A stretch of DNA of 64,000 bases from Prodigiosinella aquatilis (GTDB taxonomy: Bacteria > Pseudomonadota > Gammaproteobacteria > Enterobacterales > Enterobacteriaceae). The notes below the pieces were generated by a model. It saw only the letters and a program-made list of their open reading frames with translations. It was not told the origin of the DNA and ran no database searches. This document shows positions 52,844 to 62,299 of this stretch, in pieces (positions within the stretch are counted from its first letter, which is position 1; every line of letters starts with the position of its first letter). A program made the translations under genes and the position numbers. Where the stretch lies: contig CP128857.1 in assembly GCA_030388725.1 (NCBI GenBank), forward strand, positions 1,488,001 through 1,552,000, read 5' to 3'.

Positions 52844-54511
52844 ATGCGATTTCTGCGAAACATTTCTATTAGAACGGCTATGTTATGGGTGCTAGGTACT
52901 TTTTGTACATTATGGATTGGTGTTTCGGTCTATACCATGTACTCGTTCAAAACAATGAATGTAACCTCAAAAACCAGTTCATTACTGGTGAAGAACATGA
53001 ATTTGGTCAATACCGGCAACGACCAGTATTTTCGTATGGTTACACGCCTGGCTCGTTCGGTTGACTATCGTCGTAATGGTGATAATCAAAAAGCGGATGA
53101 TCAGCAGAAATCAGCATTGGCAGCACTGGATCTTTTAAAGTCAAATTTAGACACATTCAAAAAAATTGATCATGCAGGGATGTCACCGGAATTAGTCGAT
53201 GCGGTTACTCAAGGCTGGAGTAATCTGGTATTCCAAGGGGTTGAACCAATGTATCAGAACGCGGTTGCCCAGAATCTGAGCGAATATGAAAAATATGCCA
53301 AAGATATTGTTCCTGCTTTTAGCCGACAATTTAATGTGGCGTTTACTCATTTTGATAAAGCCGGTTCCAAAATGTTTGTTGATTCCGGTAATCGTCTGGA
53401 GAGTATCACCTGGGTGGGACAAAATATTCTGCTGGCCGGATTAGTCGCTGGTTTGCTGATGTTATTCCTGACAGATCGCTATCTGGCGGCTTATCTGATG
53501 CGCCCATTGAATGATCTGCGCGCTCATTTTCAGGCTATTGCGTCTGGAAATTTGAGTAAACCGATCGTCGATTTTGGTAATAACTGCGTTGGCCGTCTTT
53601 TCCCGTTGCTACGCGACATGCAATCCAGTCTGGCGAAAACGGTAAGCACGATTCGACATAGTGCAGACTCCATCTATCAAGGTGTCGCGGAAATTGCCTC
53701 GGGGAATAATGATCTTTCATCACGTACAGAGGCGCAGGCCGCAGCACTGGAAGAAAGTGCCGCCAGCATGGAACAGTTAACCTCTACGGTAAAACAGAAT
53801 GCGGAAAATGCCAGCCATGCTAGCCAGTTGGCTCACCAGGCATCGACCACTGCTCGTAAAGGTGGTGATCTGGTGGATAATGTGGTGAAAACCATGGCCG
53901 ATATTTCCGGTAGTTCGAAGAAGATTGCCGAGATCACTACGGTAATTAACGGTATCGCTTTCCAAACTAACATTTTGGCATTGAATGCGGCGGTGGAAGC
54001 GGCTCGTGCTGGTGAGCAAGGGCGCGGTTTTGCGGTGGTAGCGGGTGAGGTTCGTAGTCTGGCTCAGCGCAGTGCTCAGGCGGCCAAAGAGATTGAAAAT
54101 CTGATTTCTGAATCGGTGAGGTGTGTGGATACCGGCTCAACGCTGGTGGCTGATGCGGGTACCACAATGAGAGAAATTGTGCGTGGCATAACCAACGTAA
54201 CGGATATTATGGGCGAGATTGCCACTGCATCAGAAGAGCAGAGTAAAGGTATTGCCCAAGCTGGAATGGCAATTACTGAAATGGATGGTGTAACCCAGCA
54301 GAACGCCGCGTTGGTTGAAGAAGCTTCAGCCGCAGCCCGATCACTGGAAGAGCAGGCTTCAGTACTGACTCAGACGGTAGCCTTGTTTCAATTGACCAAC
54401 GATCAAGCGGCGGTGACGCAAGTTCGTGAAACGCCAAAAGCAGTAGCTGCTACTCCGGCCAGGAAGGCGCTACCTGCCGGTAAAAGTAATGATAACTGGG
54501 AAACATTCTAG
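52844..54511 (+). CDS. methyl-accepting chemotaxis protein
   Basis: A 555 aa transducer of the Tar/Tsr type. TM1 (about 11-32), a periplasmic four-helix ligand domain, TM2 (about 190-210), HAMP (about 212-265) and a cytoplasmic hairpin with the conserved tip GIAFQTNILALNAAVEAARAG (split at the tip, about residues 370-390). Methylation regions flank it. The C-terminus is NWETF, the CheR/CheB tethering pentapeptide, so this is a high-abundance type receptor. GGAG precedes the ATG. It sits between fldA and ybfE, where E. coli has no receptor gene. Ligand unknown. Confidence 0.93.
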   Translation: MRFLRNISIRTAMLWVLGTFCTLWIGVSVYTMYSFKTMNVTSKTSSLLVKNMNLVNTGNDQYFRMVTRLARSVDYRRNGDNQKADDQQKSALAALDLLKSNLDTFKKIDHAGMSPELVDAVTQGWSNLVFQGVEPMYQNAVAQNLSEYEKYAKDIVPAFSRQFNVAFTHFDKAGSKMFVDSGNRLESITWVGQNILLAGLVAGLLMLFLTDRYLAAYLMRPLNDLRAHFQAIASGNLSKPIVDFGNNCVGRLFPLLRDMQSSLAKTVSTIRHSADSIYQGVAEIASGNNDLSSRTEAQAAALEESAASMEQLTSTVKQNAENASHASQLAHQASTTARKGGDLVDNVVKTMADISGSSKKIAEITTVINGIAFQTNILALNAAVEAARAGEQGRGFAVVAGEVRSLAQRSAQAAKEIENLISESVRCVDTGSTLVADAGTTMREIVRGITNVTDIMGEIATASEEQSKGIAQAGMAITEMDGVTQQNAALVEEASAAARSLEEQASVLTQTVALFQLTNDQAAVTQVRETPKAVAATPARKALPAGKSNDNWETF

Positions 54512-54521
54512 GTTATAACCA

Positions 54522-54543
54522 TTGGCGTCAGGGAAGACGCCAA
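54522..54543. terminator. hairpin after the chemoreceptor gene
   Basis: TTGGCGTC (54522-54529) pairs with GACGCCAA (54536-54543), between the convergent receptor and ybfE stops. No T run follows on either strand, so terminator function is uncertain. Confidence 0.45.
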
Positions 54544-54552
54544 GGTGGTAAA

Positions 54553-54834
54553 TCAATCTTTTCGCTCTGCCAACTGCGCCAGTAATATCTGTTCAATCAA
54601 TTCGCTGCGGCTGATATTACGTTCCTCCGCCAGCGTATTTAAAATTTCCACTGCATCGCTGTTAATCTTCAACTCTATGCGACGTAGCCCACGGACTTTG
54701 TCTCGCCGCAGTTGATTCCGTTTATTGATTCTCAACTGCTCATCACGGGAGAGCGGGTTAGTTTTCGGTCGACCCGGACGACGCTCATCAGCGAACAGAT
54801 CCGGCGTGGTGCGATCCGTTTGTTCTTTTGCCAT
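54553..54834 (-). CDS. ybfE: YbfE ribbon-helix-helix-like protein
   Basis: A 93 aa protein (E. coli YbfE 97) with a basic N-terminal half (RRPGRPKTNPLSRDEQLRIN) and a C-terminal helix-turn-like segment (NISRSELIEQILLAQLAERK) of the CopG/ribbon-helix-helix kind. In E. coli it is annotated as LexA-regulated; I found no convincing LexA box upstream here. Function unknown. Confidence 0.88.
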   Translation of the reverse strand: MAKEQTDRTTPDLFADERRPGRPKTNPLSRDEQLRINKRNQLRRDKVRGLRRIELKINSDAVEILNTLAEERNISRSELIEQILLAQLAERKD

Positions 54835-55017
54835 AAGTAATGGTACTGCAAGAAATTCGGATCAAAACGCGGGCATTTCAGATGCTGCATTTTGATGATG
54901 TGGTTAATGAAGCCAGTGGCCAGACAGCCTTCCTTTACTGCGGCCGCCATCATACCCCAGCCGTACTGGCCGCGACAACGGTTAACTGAACCCGTGTTCG
55001 GTGATACGGTAACAATA
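54835..55017. other. ybfF-ybfE spacer
   Basis: 183 bp without a convincing gene. Two overlapping frames cross it (54732-55049 minus and 54892-55134 plus) but both run into confirmed genes and show no family features. Confidence 0.5.
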
Positions 55018-55785
55018 TCAATGGGTATCGAGGAAACGATGGATGGCACGAAGAACGGCCTCGGTTTTTTCAGCGTGAACCCAGTGACCGGCCCCTGCGA
55101 CTACGTGTGCTTTAGCGGCGGGGAACTGGCGTAGTAGCGCATCACGGTAGCGATCATCCAGGTACGGGGAATTCCCACCGCGGATAAACAGAATTGGGCC
55201 ATGCCATGCTGGCAGTTCATGCCAGCCAACAATATTTTCATATTGATCCCACAAGGCTGGTACGTTAAAACGCCACTCTCCTTGCTGGAATGATTTCAGT
55301 AAAAACTGAATGACACCTTCTTCCTGCAAATAATCACGCATCAGTACGGCGGCGGCGGCGCGCTGAGTGATACCTGCGGCGCTGACGGCTTTCACTGCGG
55401 AAAATACCTGGTCATGGCGGCGTAATTGATAGTCTACGGGGGCAATATCAATAGCTACAATGCGGTCTATGCGATCGGGCATTAATGCGCTCAGTGCCAT
55501 CGCAATCTTTCCTCCCATGGAATGACCAATCATAATGACCTGTTTCAGCTGTAAATCATCGAGGAGTGCCAAGACATCCTCTGCCATGACGGTGTAATTC
55601 ATTTCAGGTGAACGTGGTGAAAGACCGTGGTTCCGCACATCAATCTGCAATATGTCATGTTGGTTTTGCAGATTGCGCGCCAATACGCCAAGATTATCAA
55701 GATTGCCAAACAGACCATGGATAAAAACAATAGGTAAATTGTTCTGTGGCTGATGAGCGTTTTGCCAACGATAATTCAATTTCAT
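55018..55785 (-). CDS. ybfF: alpha/beta-hydrolase esterase YbfF
   Basis: A 255 aa alpha/beta hydrolase similar to E. coli YbfF, an esterase with activity on acyl-CoA-type and short esters. Nucleophile Ser in GHSMGG near 88, HGLFGNLDNLG oxyanion region, catalytic His in GAGHWVHAEK near the C-terminus. MKLNYRWQNAHQ at 55785 matches the E. coli start; an in-frame ATG lies four codons upstream. Divergent from seqA. Physiological substrate unknown. Confidence 0.92.
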   Translation of the reverse strand: MKLNYRWQNAHQPQNNLPIVFIHGLFGNLDNLGVLARNLQNQHDILQIDVRNHGLSPRSPEMNYTVMAEDVLALLDDLQLKQVIMIGHSMGGKIAMALSALMPDRIDRIVAIDIAPVDYQLRRHDQVFSAVKAVSAAGITQRAAAAVLMRDYLQEEGVIQFLLKSFQQGEWRFNVPALWDQYENIVGWHELPAWHGPILFIRGGNSPYLDDRYRDALLRQFPAAKAHVVAGAGHWVHAEKTEAVLRAIHRFLDTH

Positions 55786-55953
55786 AGTGAAGTTCATTTA
55801 GAGAGACAGATGCTTAGGGTATCATGACTTTATTGCGTTATCTTGCCGTGGACTAAACAGGTGTTTACCTTCATGGTGGCAGAGATGATGAGGTATTGTC
55901 TTACTTTTGTGTAGACTGTCGCTCGTCGCTATTTGAGGGTGAATCATAATCTG

Positions 55954-56080
55954 TATAATCTAAATAATTCAAGTTGCAGGAAGGCGGCAAGCGAAGGAAT
56001 CCCAATGAACTACTCAAGCGAATGATTCGGGTGAATGAGCACAGCCAACGCACATGCAGCTTGAAGTATGGTGAGTATAT
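55954..56080. repeat. ERIC element (intergenic repeat unit)
   Basis: About 127 bp with the hallmarks of enterobacterial ERIC: AATAATTCAAGTTGCAGG at the left, GGCGGCAAGCGA, GGAATCCC, a central imperfect palindrome around CTACTCAAGCGAATGA, GGGTGAATGAGCACAGCCAA, then AGCTTGAAGTATG at the right. The outer arms (TTCAAGTTGCA and TGCAGCTTGAA) are inverted. It lies in the ybfF/seqA divergent gap, ending about 47 bp before seqA. Confidence 0.88.
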
Positions 56081-56126
56081 AATCCATGACGATTGATTTT
56101 AAGTCATAAAACAGTATTGGATAAAG

Positions 56127-56666
56127 ATGAAAACTATTGACGTTGACGAAGAGCTTTATTGTTATATCGCCAGCCACACTCAGCATATTGGCGAGAGTGC
56201 TTCTGATATCTTGCGGCGTATGCTGAAGTTCAACGCCGGGCAGCCAGCAGTCGCAACGGGAACACCGGTAGTAGCTGAAAAAGCTCAGCCCCTGGCTCCA
56301 GCTTCACTGAGTACGCGTGATCGGGTAAGAACTCTGCGTGAGCTATTATTGTCTGATGAATATGCGGATCAACATAAGGCGGTTAATCGTTTTATGTTGA
56401 TTCTGTCCACACTGTATCATTTGTCGCCCAAAGAATTTGCAGTGGCAACAGAGTCTCTTCTTGGTCGCACTCGGATTTATTTCGCTGGGGATGAGCAAAC
56501 GCTGCTTCAGAATGGCACACATACCAAACCAAAACATATCCAGGGTACGCCCTACTGGGTTATTACCAATACGAATACCGATCGTAAACGCAGCATGATT
56601 GAAAGCATTATGCTGGCAATGCAGCTCCCGCCAGAGCTGATAGAGAAAGTTTGCGGAACCCTTTAA
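56127..56666 (+). CDS. seqA: negative modulator of replication initiation SeqA
   Basis: A 179 aa protein (E. coli 181) that binds hemimethylated GATC sites and sequesters oriC after initiation. N-terminal oligomerisation helix MKTIDVDEELYCYIASHTQHIGES (in part) and a C-terminal DNA-binding domain with GRTRIYFAGDEQTLLQNG and TPYWVITNTNTDRKRSM. It is followed by pgm after 25 bp, as in E. coli. Confidence 0.96.
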   Translation: MKTIDVDEELYCYIASHTQHIGESASDILRRMLKFNAGQPAVATGTPVVAEKAQPLAPASLSTRDRVRTLRELLLSDEYADQHKAVNRFMLILSTLYHLSPKEFAVATESLLGRTRIYFAGDEQTLLQNGTHTKPKHIQGTPYWVITNTNTDRKRSMIESIMLAMQLPPELIEKVCGTL

Positions 56667-56691
56667 ATCATAGCGTCAGGAAGAAACGCCA

Positions 56692-58335
56692 ATGGCTAAT
56701 CACCCGAGAGCCGGACAACACACCCGGCAAAGCGATTTGATTAACGTCGCACAGCTAACGTCACAGTATTATGTTCTGTGTCCCGATGTGAGTGAACCGG
56801 CTCATGCGGTCAAGTTCGGGACCTCTGGTCATCGTGGTAGCGCAGCGCGTCACAGTTTCAATGAAGCGCATATTCTGGCGATTGCTCAGGCGATTGCTGA
56901 GGAGAGAAGCAGACAGGGGATCACCGGCCCTTGTTATGTCGGAAAGGACACGCATGCGTTGTCCGAACCTGCGTTTATTTCTGTGCTGGAAGTACTGACT
57001 GCCAACGGTGTGGACGTGATAATACAACAGGATAATGGTTTTACACCGACGCCAGCGATCTCTCACGCCATTCTGACGCATAACTGCCAGACGAAAGCTC
57101 AGGCTGACGGTATCGTTATTACCCCTTCACATAACCCGCCTGAAGACGGCGGCATTAAATATAACCCGCCTAATGGTGGCCCAGCTGATACGAATCTTAC
57201 CAGCGTTATTGAGACGCGGGCCAATGCACTGTTGGCAGATAATCTGCGTGGTGTGAAACGCCTGACGCTGGCTAAAGCCCAACAGAGCGGATACTTGCAT
57301 GAGCAGGATTTGGTGCAGCCGTATGTGGAAGGGTTGACCGATATCGTGGATATGACCGCGATTCAGCGCGCTAACCTGAAATTAGGGGTCGATCCATTGG
57401 GTGGTTCTGGCATCGTGTATTGGCAACGAATTGCTGAACATTACAAATTGAATCTAACGTTGGTCAATGATGCTATCGATCAGACGTTCCGTTTCATGAC
57501 GCTGGATCACGATGGGGTGATCCGCATGGATTGCTCGTCCGTCTGTGCGATGTCTGGCCTGCTGGCGCTGCGTGATAAGTTCGACTTGGCGTTCGCCAAC
57601 GATCCGGATTATGACCGCCACGGCATTGTAACGCCAGCCGGATTGATGAATCCAAACCATTACCTGGCGGTGGCCATCAACTATTTGTTTCAGCACCGTC
57701 CACAGTGGGATGCGTCTGTTGCCGTAGGCAAAACATTAGTGTCCAGCGCAATGATTGATCGTGTAGTAGCTGACCTGGGACGTAAGCTGGTGGAAGTCCC
57801 GGTAGGATTTAAATGGTTTGTGGATGGTCTGTTTGATGGCAGCTTAGGCTTTGGTGGTGAAGAGAGTGCCGGAGCATCATTCCTGCGTTTCGACGGCACA
57901 CCTTGGTCGACGGATAAAGACGGCATTATCATGTGTTTGCTGGCGGCGGAAATCACCGCTGTTACCGGGGAAAACCCGCAGCAGCACTATGATGAACTGG
58001 CTAAACGGTTTGGTGCGCCGAGCTACAATCGTATACAGGCACCAGCTACTTCCGCTCAGAAAGCGGCGTTGTCCCGATTGTCGCCGGATCAAGTGTCTGC
58101 CAGTATGTTGGCCGGTGATCCCATTACTGCTCGTCTGACGAAGGCGTCGGGTAATGGCGCGTCGATTGGTGGCCTGAAAGTGATGACTGACAATGGTTGG
58201 TTCGCGGCACGTCCGTCAGGTACAGAGGACGCTTACAAGATCTATTGCGAAAGTTTTCTTGGCGTTGAACATCGCGAGAAAATCGAGAAAGAAGCGGTTG
58301 AAATTGTCAGTGCGGTGTTGAATAACACGAAATAA
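56692..58335 (+). CDS. pgm: phosphoglucomutase
   Basis: A 547 aa alpha-D-phosphohexomutase (E. coli 546) interconverting glucose-1-P and glucose-6-P. Phosphoserine loop TPSHNPPEDGG near 146, metal loop NDPDYDRHG near 303, sugar loop GGEESAGASF near 390 and the C-terminal phosphate loop RPSGTEDAYKIY. Downstream of seqA in one operon; AGGAAG precedes the ATG. Confidence 0.97.
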   Translation: MANHPRAGQHTRQSDLINVAQLTSQYYVLCPDVSEPAHAVKFGTSGHRGSAARHSFNEAHILAIAQAIAEERSRQGITGPCYVGKDTHALSEPAFISVLEVLTANGVDVIIQQDNGFTPTPAISHAILTHNCQTKAQADGIVITPSHNPPEDGGIKYNPPNGGPADTNLTSVIETRANALLADNLRGVKRLTLAKAQQSGYLHEQDLVQPYVEGLTDIVDMTAIQRANLKLGVDPLGGSGIVYWQRIAEHYKLNLTLVNDAIDQTFRFMTLDHDGVIRMDCSSVCAMSGLLALRDKFDLAFANDPDYDRHGIVTPAGLMNPNHYLAVAINYLFQHRPQWDASVAVGKTLVSSAMIDRVVADLGRKLVEVPVGFKWFVDGLFDGSLGFGGEESAGASFLRFDGTPWSTDKDGIIMCLLAAEITAVTGENPQQHYDELAKRFGAPSYNRIQAPATSAQKAALSRLSPDQVSASMLAGDPITARLTKASGNGASIGGLKVMTDNGWFAARPSGTEDAYKIYCESFLGVEHREKIEKEAVEIVSAVLNNTK

Positions 58336-58357
58336 GACCGCTACCGATATTGATTAC

Positions 58358-58383
58358 AGGCGCTGAATGCAGCGCCTTTTTTC
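58358..58383 (+). terminator. intrinsic terminator of pgm
   Basis: AGGCGCTG (58358-58365) and CAGCGCCT (58370-58377) are perfect 8 bp arms with an AATG loop, followed by T6 to 58382. It abuts the stop of the EamA gene on the other strand. Confidence 0.9.
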
Positions 58384-58810
58384 ATCCTAAAGCAACGAGT
58401 AGCGCTCCTGCCGATATCAACGCCACACCGAATCCCGCCAGCAGCGAGATTTTTTCTCCCAGCAACAATACAGCCAGAATAACGGCAAACACGACGCTGA
58501 GTTTATCGATAGGCGCAACCTGTGCCACGCTGCCGGTTTTCAGCGCCATAAAGTAGAACAGCCAGGACATGGCACCGGCAATACCACTGAGCAGAATGAA
58601 TAGCAGTGCGCTATGATTGGCGAAAATAGTGCCGACCAGTGCCAGCTTTCCTTGCATTACCACCACACCTGCCAGAAATAACGCCATCACCACCGCTCGG
58701 ATTGCTGTCGCGGTATTGGCATCCAACTGCTGTAGTCCGATTTTCCCAAACACCGCTACCAGCGCAGCGCACAATGCGGACAATAGTGCATAGATTAGCC
58801 AGCTACTCAT
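58382..58810 (-). CDS. small EamA/DMT-family membrane protein
   Basis: A 142 aa protein with about five membrane helices, equal to one EamA domain. Typical motifs: LSALCAALVAVFGKIGL, AIRAVVMALFLAG and LDKLSVVFAVILAVLLLGEK-like APIDKLSVVF. Full-size drug/metabolite transporters carry two such domains, so this half-size form would act as a dimer. Substrate unknown. Single gene convergent with pgm. Confidence 0.85.
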   Translation of the reverse strand: MSSWLIYALLSALCAALVAVFGKIGLQQLDANTATAIRAVVMALFLAGVVVMQGKLALVGTIFANHSALLFILLSGIAGAMSWLFYFMALKTGSVAQVAPIDKLSVVFAVILAVLLLGEKISLLAGFGVALISAGALLVALG

Positions 58811-58871
58811 CGATATCTTCTCATTGAGAAAATGCTGATGCTACACCTGCTAATTGCTCAGCTCCAGTGTG

Positions 58872-59561
58872 TCAGGGAATAAAGCGATAGCCGATGGCGG
58901 TTTCGGTAAGAAAATGGCGTGGACGAGCCGGATCGTTTTCCAGCTTTTGGCGTAAATGTCCCATATAGATACGTAGATAGTGGCTATGTTCTATGGCATT
59001 GGGTCCCCAAACCTGATTTAACAGATACCGCTGCGTCAGCACCTTGCCGGGATTGGCAATCAGGGTCGACAGCAAGCGGAATTCTATTGGGGTGAGATGC
59101 AGTTCCAGACCATCGCGCAATACCTGGCGGTTAATCAAATCTACCGTCACTGCATCGAAGTTTATCAGCGGTGTTTCCTGTAAGGGGGCGTTGAAGCGTC
59201 GCAATGCCACGCGAACACGGGCCATCAGTTCACCAATGCCAAACGGTTTGGTGAGGTAATCATTGGCACCTTCATCCAGCGCTGCGATTTTATCCTGTTC
59301 ATCAGTGCGGGCCGATAGCACAATTACCGGAATAGTGCTCCACTGTCGCAGGTCGCGGATGTAATCAATACCATCGCCGTCGGGTAACCCCAGATCCAGA
59401 ATAATCAGGTCCGGCTTGCGGGTTGCCGCTTCAATCAGACCCCGTTGCAGTGTTTCTGCATCGAATACGCGACAGCCTTCACTTTCCAGCGCGTTACGTA
59501 CAAAGCGCCGGATCTCTTTTTCATCTTCTACGATAAGGATGTTGGTCTGCAATAGCGTCAT
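58872..59561 (-). CDS. kdpE: KDP operon response regulator KdpE
   Basis: A 229 aa OmpR-type regulator (E. coli 225). Phospho-acceptor Asp56 in LIILDLGLPDGDG, Lys in YLTKPF, and a C-terminal winged helix ending in TAIGYRF. It activates kdpFABC under potassium limitation. Its ATG overlaps the kdpD stop (ATGA). Confidence 0.96.
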   Translation of the reverse strand: MTLLQTNILIVEDEKEIRRFVRNALESEGCRVFDAETLQRGLIEAATRKPDLIILDLGLPDGDGIDYIRDLRQWSTIPVIVLSARTDEQDKIAALDEGANDYLTKPFGIGELMARVRVALRRFNAPLQETPLINFDAVTVDLINRQVLRDGLELHLTPIEFRLLSTLIANPGKVLTQRYLLNQVWGPNAIEHSHYLRIYMGHLRQKLENDPARPRHFLTETAIGYRFIP

Positions 59562-62287
59562 GGCTCCATATATTCAGGTTCTATCTCTGGTGGTGTCGCG
59601 AGTGGCAGAGTGAAATGGAAAACGGCACCACCGTTTTCTGCATTGGTAACCCAGATACTGCCACCGTGAATATCGATAATTGCACGGCAGATAGCCAACC
59701 CCAGCCCTACGCCGGGAATGGATGATTCTTTATGGCCGCGGGCGAATTTATCGAAAATTATCTTTTCCAGACCGTTGGCAATACCTGGGCCGTTATCCGC
59801 CACGGTAACTTCCAAACTCTCTTCGACAGCAGATGACTTGTTGATTTTAGCGGAAATAGTGATGGTCGCCCGCTCCCCTGCATATTTGATGGCGTTTTCC
59901 AGCAGGTTGATCAACACCCGCTCAATCAGGCTGGCATCACAATACACTAGCACCATCTCAGGCGGTAGATTGACCCGAACAGTATTGTTGACCAATAAGT
60001 TTTCCAATTGCCGCAGTGCGCTGCCGGTTAATTCTTCCAGCGTTTGCCACTCTTTACGCAGGTTAAATCCGTCGGACTGGATGCGGGCCATATCCAGCAG
60101 ATTATTCACCAACTGGGTCGTGTTCAGTATGTACTGGCGGATCTGGCTGGCCTGTGGGGCATACTGCGAGCCTTCTGATGCCAAATTGAGCGTCAGAATC
60201 TCTGCTTGTCCGAACAGTACAGTCAGCGGTGTGCGTAGATCGTGTGACAGTGCGGCCAGCAGAGAATTGCGTAGTTGTTCTCGTTCAGCGTTCAGCCGGG
60301 CATCCTCAGCATTTTTAATCAGCTGCAAACGCTCCAGTGCATTAGCGATCAATACGGTAAAGGTTTCCAGCAGGCGTTGTTGCTCAGGGATCATCAATTG
60401 ACGGACATTGTTGGGTTCAATGGCGATGACGCCAAAAATTTGCTGGGGCGTGGACAGCGGCTGAATCTGATAGGGGACGCCGGGCAGGGTGGTGGTTCCG
60501 GCACCTGCTGGCGCGTGATGATCGAAACTCCAGCGAGCAATGGCCTGATCGACAACCAACTGATCTGGCTCTTCAACTGCGGCCTGCTGTAATTCTGCGG
60601 TCGGCGAAGATGCCTGGTCAGCCAGCAGGATGGCAATTTTTGCCTGAAAGGTGGAACGCAGGAAGTGGTGGCTGGCTTTGGCTATATCATTCACTGACAG
60701 GCTACGGTTGAGCGCTTTTGACATCTCATACAGATGCCGGACGCGCTGTTCACGGTAGCGGGCCACTCGTGCCTGATAACGTACTCCGGCGGTGAGACTT
60801 CCCACCAGAATGCCTACGCTCAGCATTACCCCGAAGGTAACCAGATATTGCGCGTCGGCCACGACAAATGTGCCTTTGGGAACGATGAAAAACAGATCGA
60901 AACTGGCGACGTTGATAACAGCGGCAAATACTGAGGGCCAGCGGCCGTAAAACAGCGCAACCACGACTACGCCGAGCAGATAAACCATCACCAGGTTAAC
61001 CGGTTTCAGCATGGAGAAGGGAGACCATAACGCCAGCAGTGTGATCAGGGAACAGAGTATCACCGCTATGGCGCAGCCATATAACTGGATGCGCCATTTT
61101 TCTGCCATCCCTCGATTGTCCGGCGTTTTGGCGGGAAGCAGCGTGGTTTCATCCTGCACAGAAACCACCACCAAATCGAGATCAGGCCCCAGTTTCCCCA
61201 GTTTTTCGGCAAAGCGGGTACGCCGCCACCATCCCAGCTTTTGCTCAGGGTGACGACCAATAACGATTTTACCCAGATTGTGTTCGCGGGCATAACGCAG
61301 CACGGCGTGTTCTACGGATGGATCGGCGAGAGTGGCGGTCTCCGCTCCCAGATCTTGCGCCAGTTTAAGGGATCTCAGAATGGCCCGGCGCTGTGCTTCT
61401 GGCAGTCGGTGCAGACGCGGCGTTTCCACATAGACCGCGTGCCAGAGGCTACCGAGGCGTGCTGCCAGACGGGCCGCAGTACGAACCAGCTTTTCATTAC
61501 CAGCACCCTGGCCGATGCACAATAGTATGGCGTCGCGGGTATGCCAGACATGTTCCCATCCCTGACTGGCGCGCATGGCGCGCATTTGGTCGTCGACCCG
61601 GTCAGCCAGGCGGCGTAGTGCCAGTTCACGCAGTGCAATCAGATTACCCTTGCGGAAAAAGTTCTCGATGGCCCGTTCCGCTTGCACTGGCAGATAGACC
61701 TTGCCTTCGTTCAGGCGTTGGCGCAAATCGTCCGGCGGTAGATCCACCATCACCACTTCATTGGCATCATCGAAAATCGGGTCAGGTACGGTTTCCCGTA
61801 CTCGGATACCGGTAATGCCGCCGACGATATCGTTCAGACTCTCCAGATGCTGAACGTTAACGGTAGTCAACACGTCAATCCCGGTATCAAGCAGTTCCTG
61901 CACGTCCTGCCAGCGTTTGGGGTGCCGGGAGCCGCGGATATTACTGTGTGCCAGCTCATCAATGAGGATCAGCGCCGGGTAGCGAGCCAGCGCGGCATCC
62001 AGGTCAAATTCATCGTGATGTCGACCGTGATGGTTGAATTTCTTCATCGGCAGTCGAGGAAGATCGTTGAGCAGTGCTGCTGTTTCATCGCGTCCGTGGG
62101 TTTCCACTACGCCAACCACAATATCCAGTCCCTGAGCCTTCAACCGATGCGCTTCCTGTAGCATAGCGTAGGTTTTCCCTACGCCGGCACTGGCCCCAAA
62201 GAAGATTTTGAGCTTGCCGCGGGGATGCTCATCAATCTGCGTCAGCAGACTGTCCGGGTCGGGGCGACGTGGTTCCTCGTTGGTCAT
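59558..62287 (-). CDS. kdpD: potassium sensor histidine kinase KdpD
   Basis: A 909 aa sensor kinase (E. coli 894). N-terminal KdpD domain with Walker A GASAGVGKTY (31-40), a Usp-like domain, four membrane helices (about 400-500), a GAF-like region, then the kinase core with H-box SHDLRTPL (His near 683), N-box LLENAIKYAG and G-boxes. It senses potassium and turgor and phosphorylates KdpE. Follows kdpC by 12 bp. Confidence 0.96.
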   Translation of the reverse strand: MTNEEPRRPDPDSLLTQIDEHPRGKLKIFFGASAGVGKTYAMLQEAHRLKAQGLDIVVGVVETHGRDETAALLNDLPRLPMKKFNHHGRHHDEFDLDAALARYPALILIDELAHSNIRGSRHPKRWQDVQELLDTGIDVLTTVNVQHLESLNDIVGGITGIRVRETVPDPIFDDANEVVMVDLPPDDLRQRLNEGKVYLPVQAERAIENFFRKGNLIALRELALRRLADRVDDQMRAMRASQGWEHVWHTRDAILLCIGQGAGNEKLVRTAARLAARLGSLWHAVYVETPRLHRLPEAQRRAILRSLKLAQDLGAETATLADPSVEHAVLRYAREHNLGKIVIGRHPEQKLGWWRRTRFAEKLGKLGPDLDLVVVSVQDETTLLPAKTPDNRGMAEKWRIQLYGCAIAVILCSLITLLALWSPFSMLKPVNLVMVYLLGVVVVALFYGRWPSVFAAVINVASFDLFFIVPKGTFVVADAQYLVTFGVMLSVGILVGSLTAGVRYQARVARYREQRVRHLYEMSKALNRSLSVNDIAKASHHFLRSTFQAKIAILLADQASSPTAELQQAAVEEPDQLVVDQAIARWSFDHHAPAGAGTTTLPGVPYQIQPLSTPQQIFGVIAIEPNNVRQLMIPEQQRLLETFTVLIANALERLQLIKNAEDARLNAEREQLRNSLLAALSHDLRTPLTVLFGQAEILTLNLASEGSQYAPQASQIRQYILNTTQLVNNLLDMARIQSDGFNLRKEWQTLEELTGSALRQLENLLVNNTVRVNLPPEMVLVYCDASLIERVLINLLENAIKYAGERATITISAKINKSSAVEESLEVTVADNGPGIANGLEKIIFDKFARGHKESSIPGVGLGLAICRAIIDIHGGSIWVTNAENGGAVFHFTLPLATPPEIEPEYMEP

Positions 62288-62299
62288 GATTTTTCCTTA

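Noticed and set aside
54835..54960. possible LexA box upstream of ybfE
   Set aside because: No CTG-N10-CAG with A/T core was found in either direction, although E. coli ybfE is described as LexA-regulated.
54732..55049. 105-codon ORF bridging ybfF and ybfE
   Set aside because: It overlaps both ybfE and ybfF and shows no family features.
59718..60401. 227-codon plus-strand ORF inside kdpD
   Set aside because: Antisense shadow of the KdpD kinase domain, dominated by Ser/Arg/Ala.
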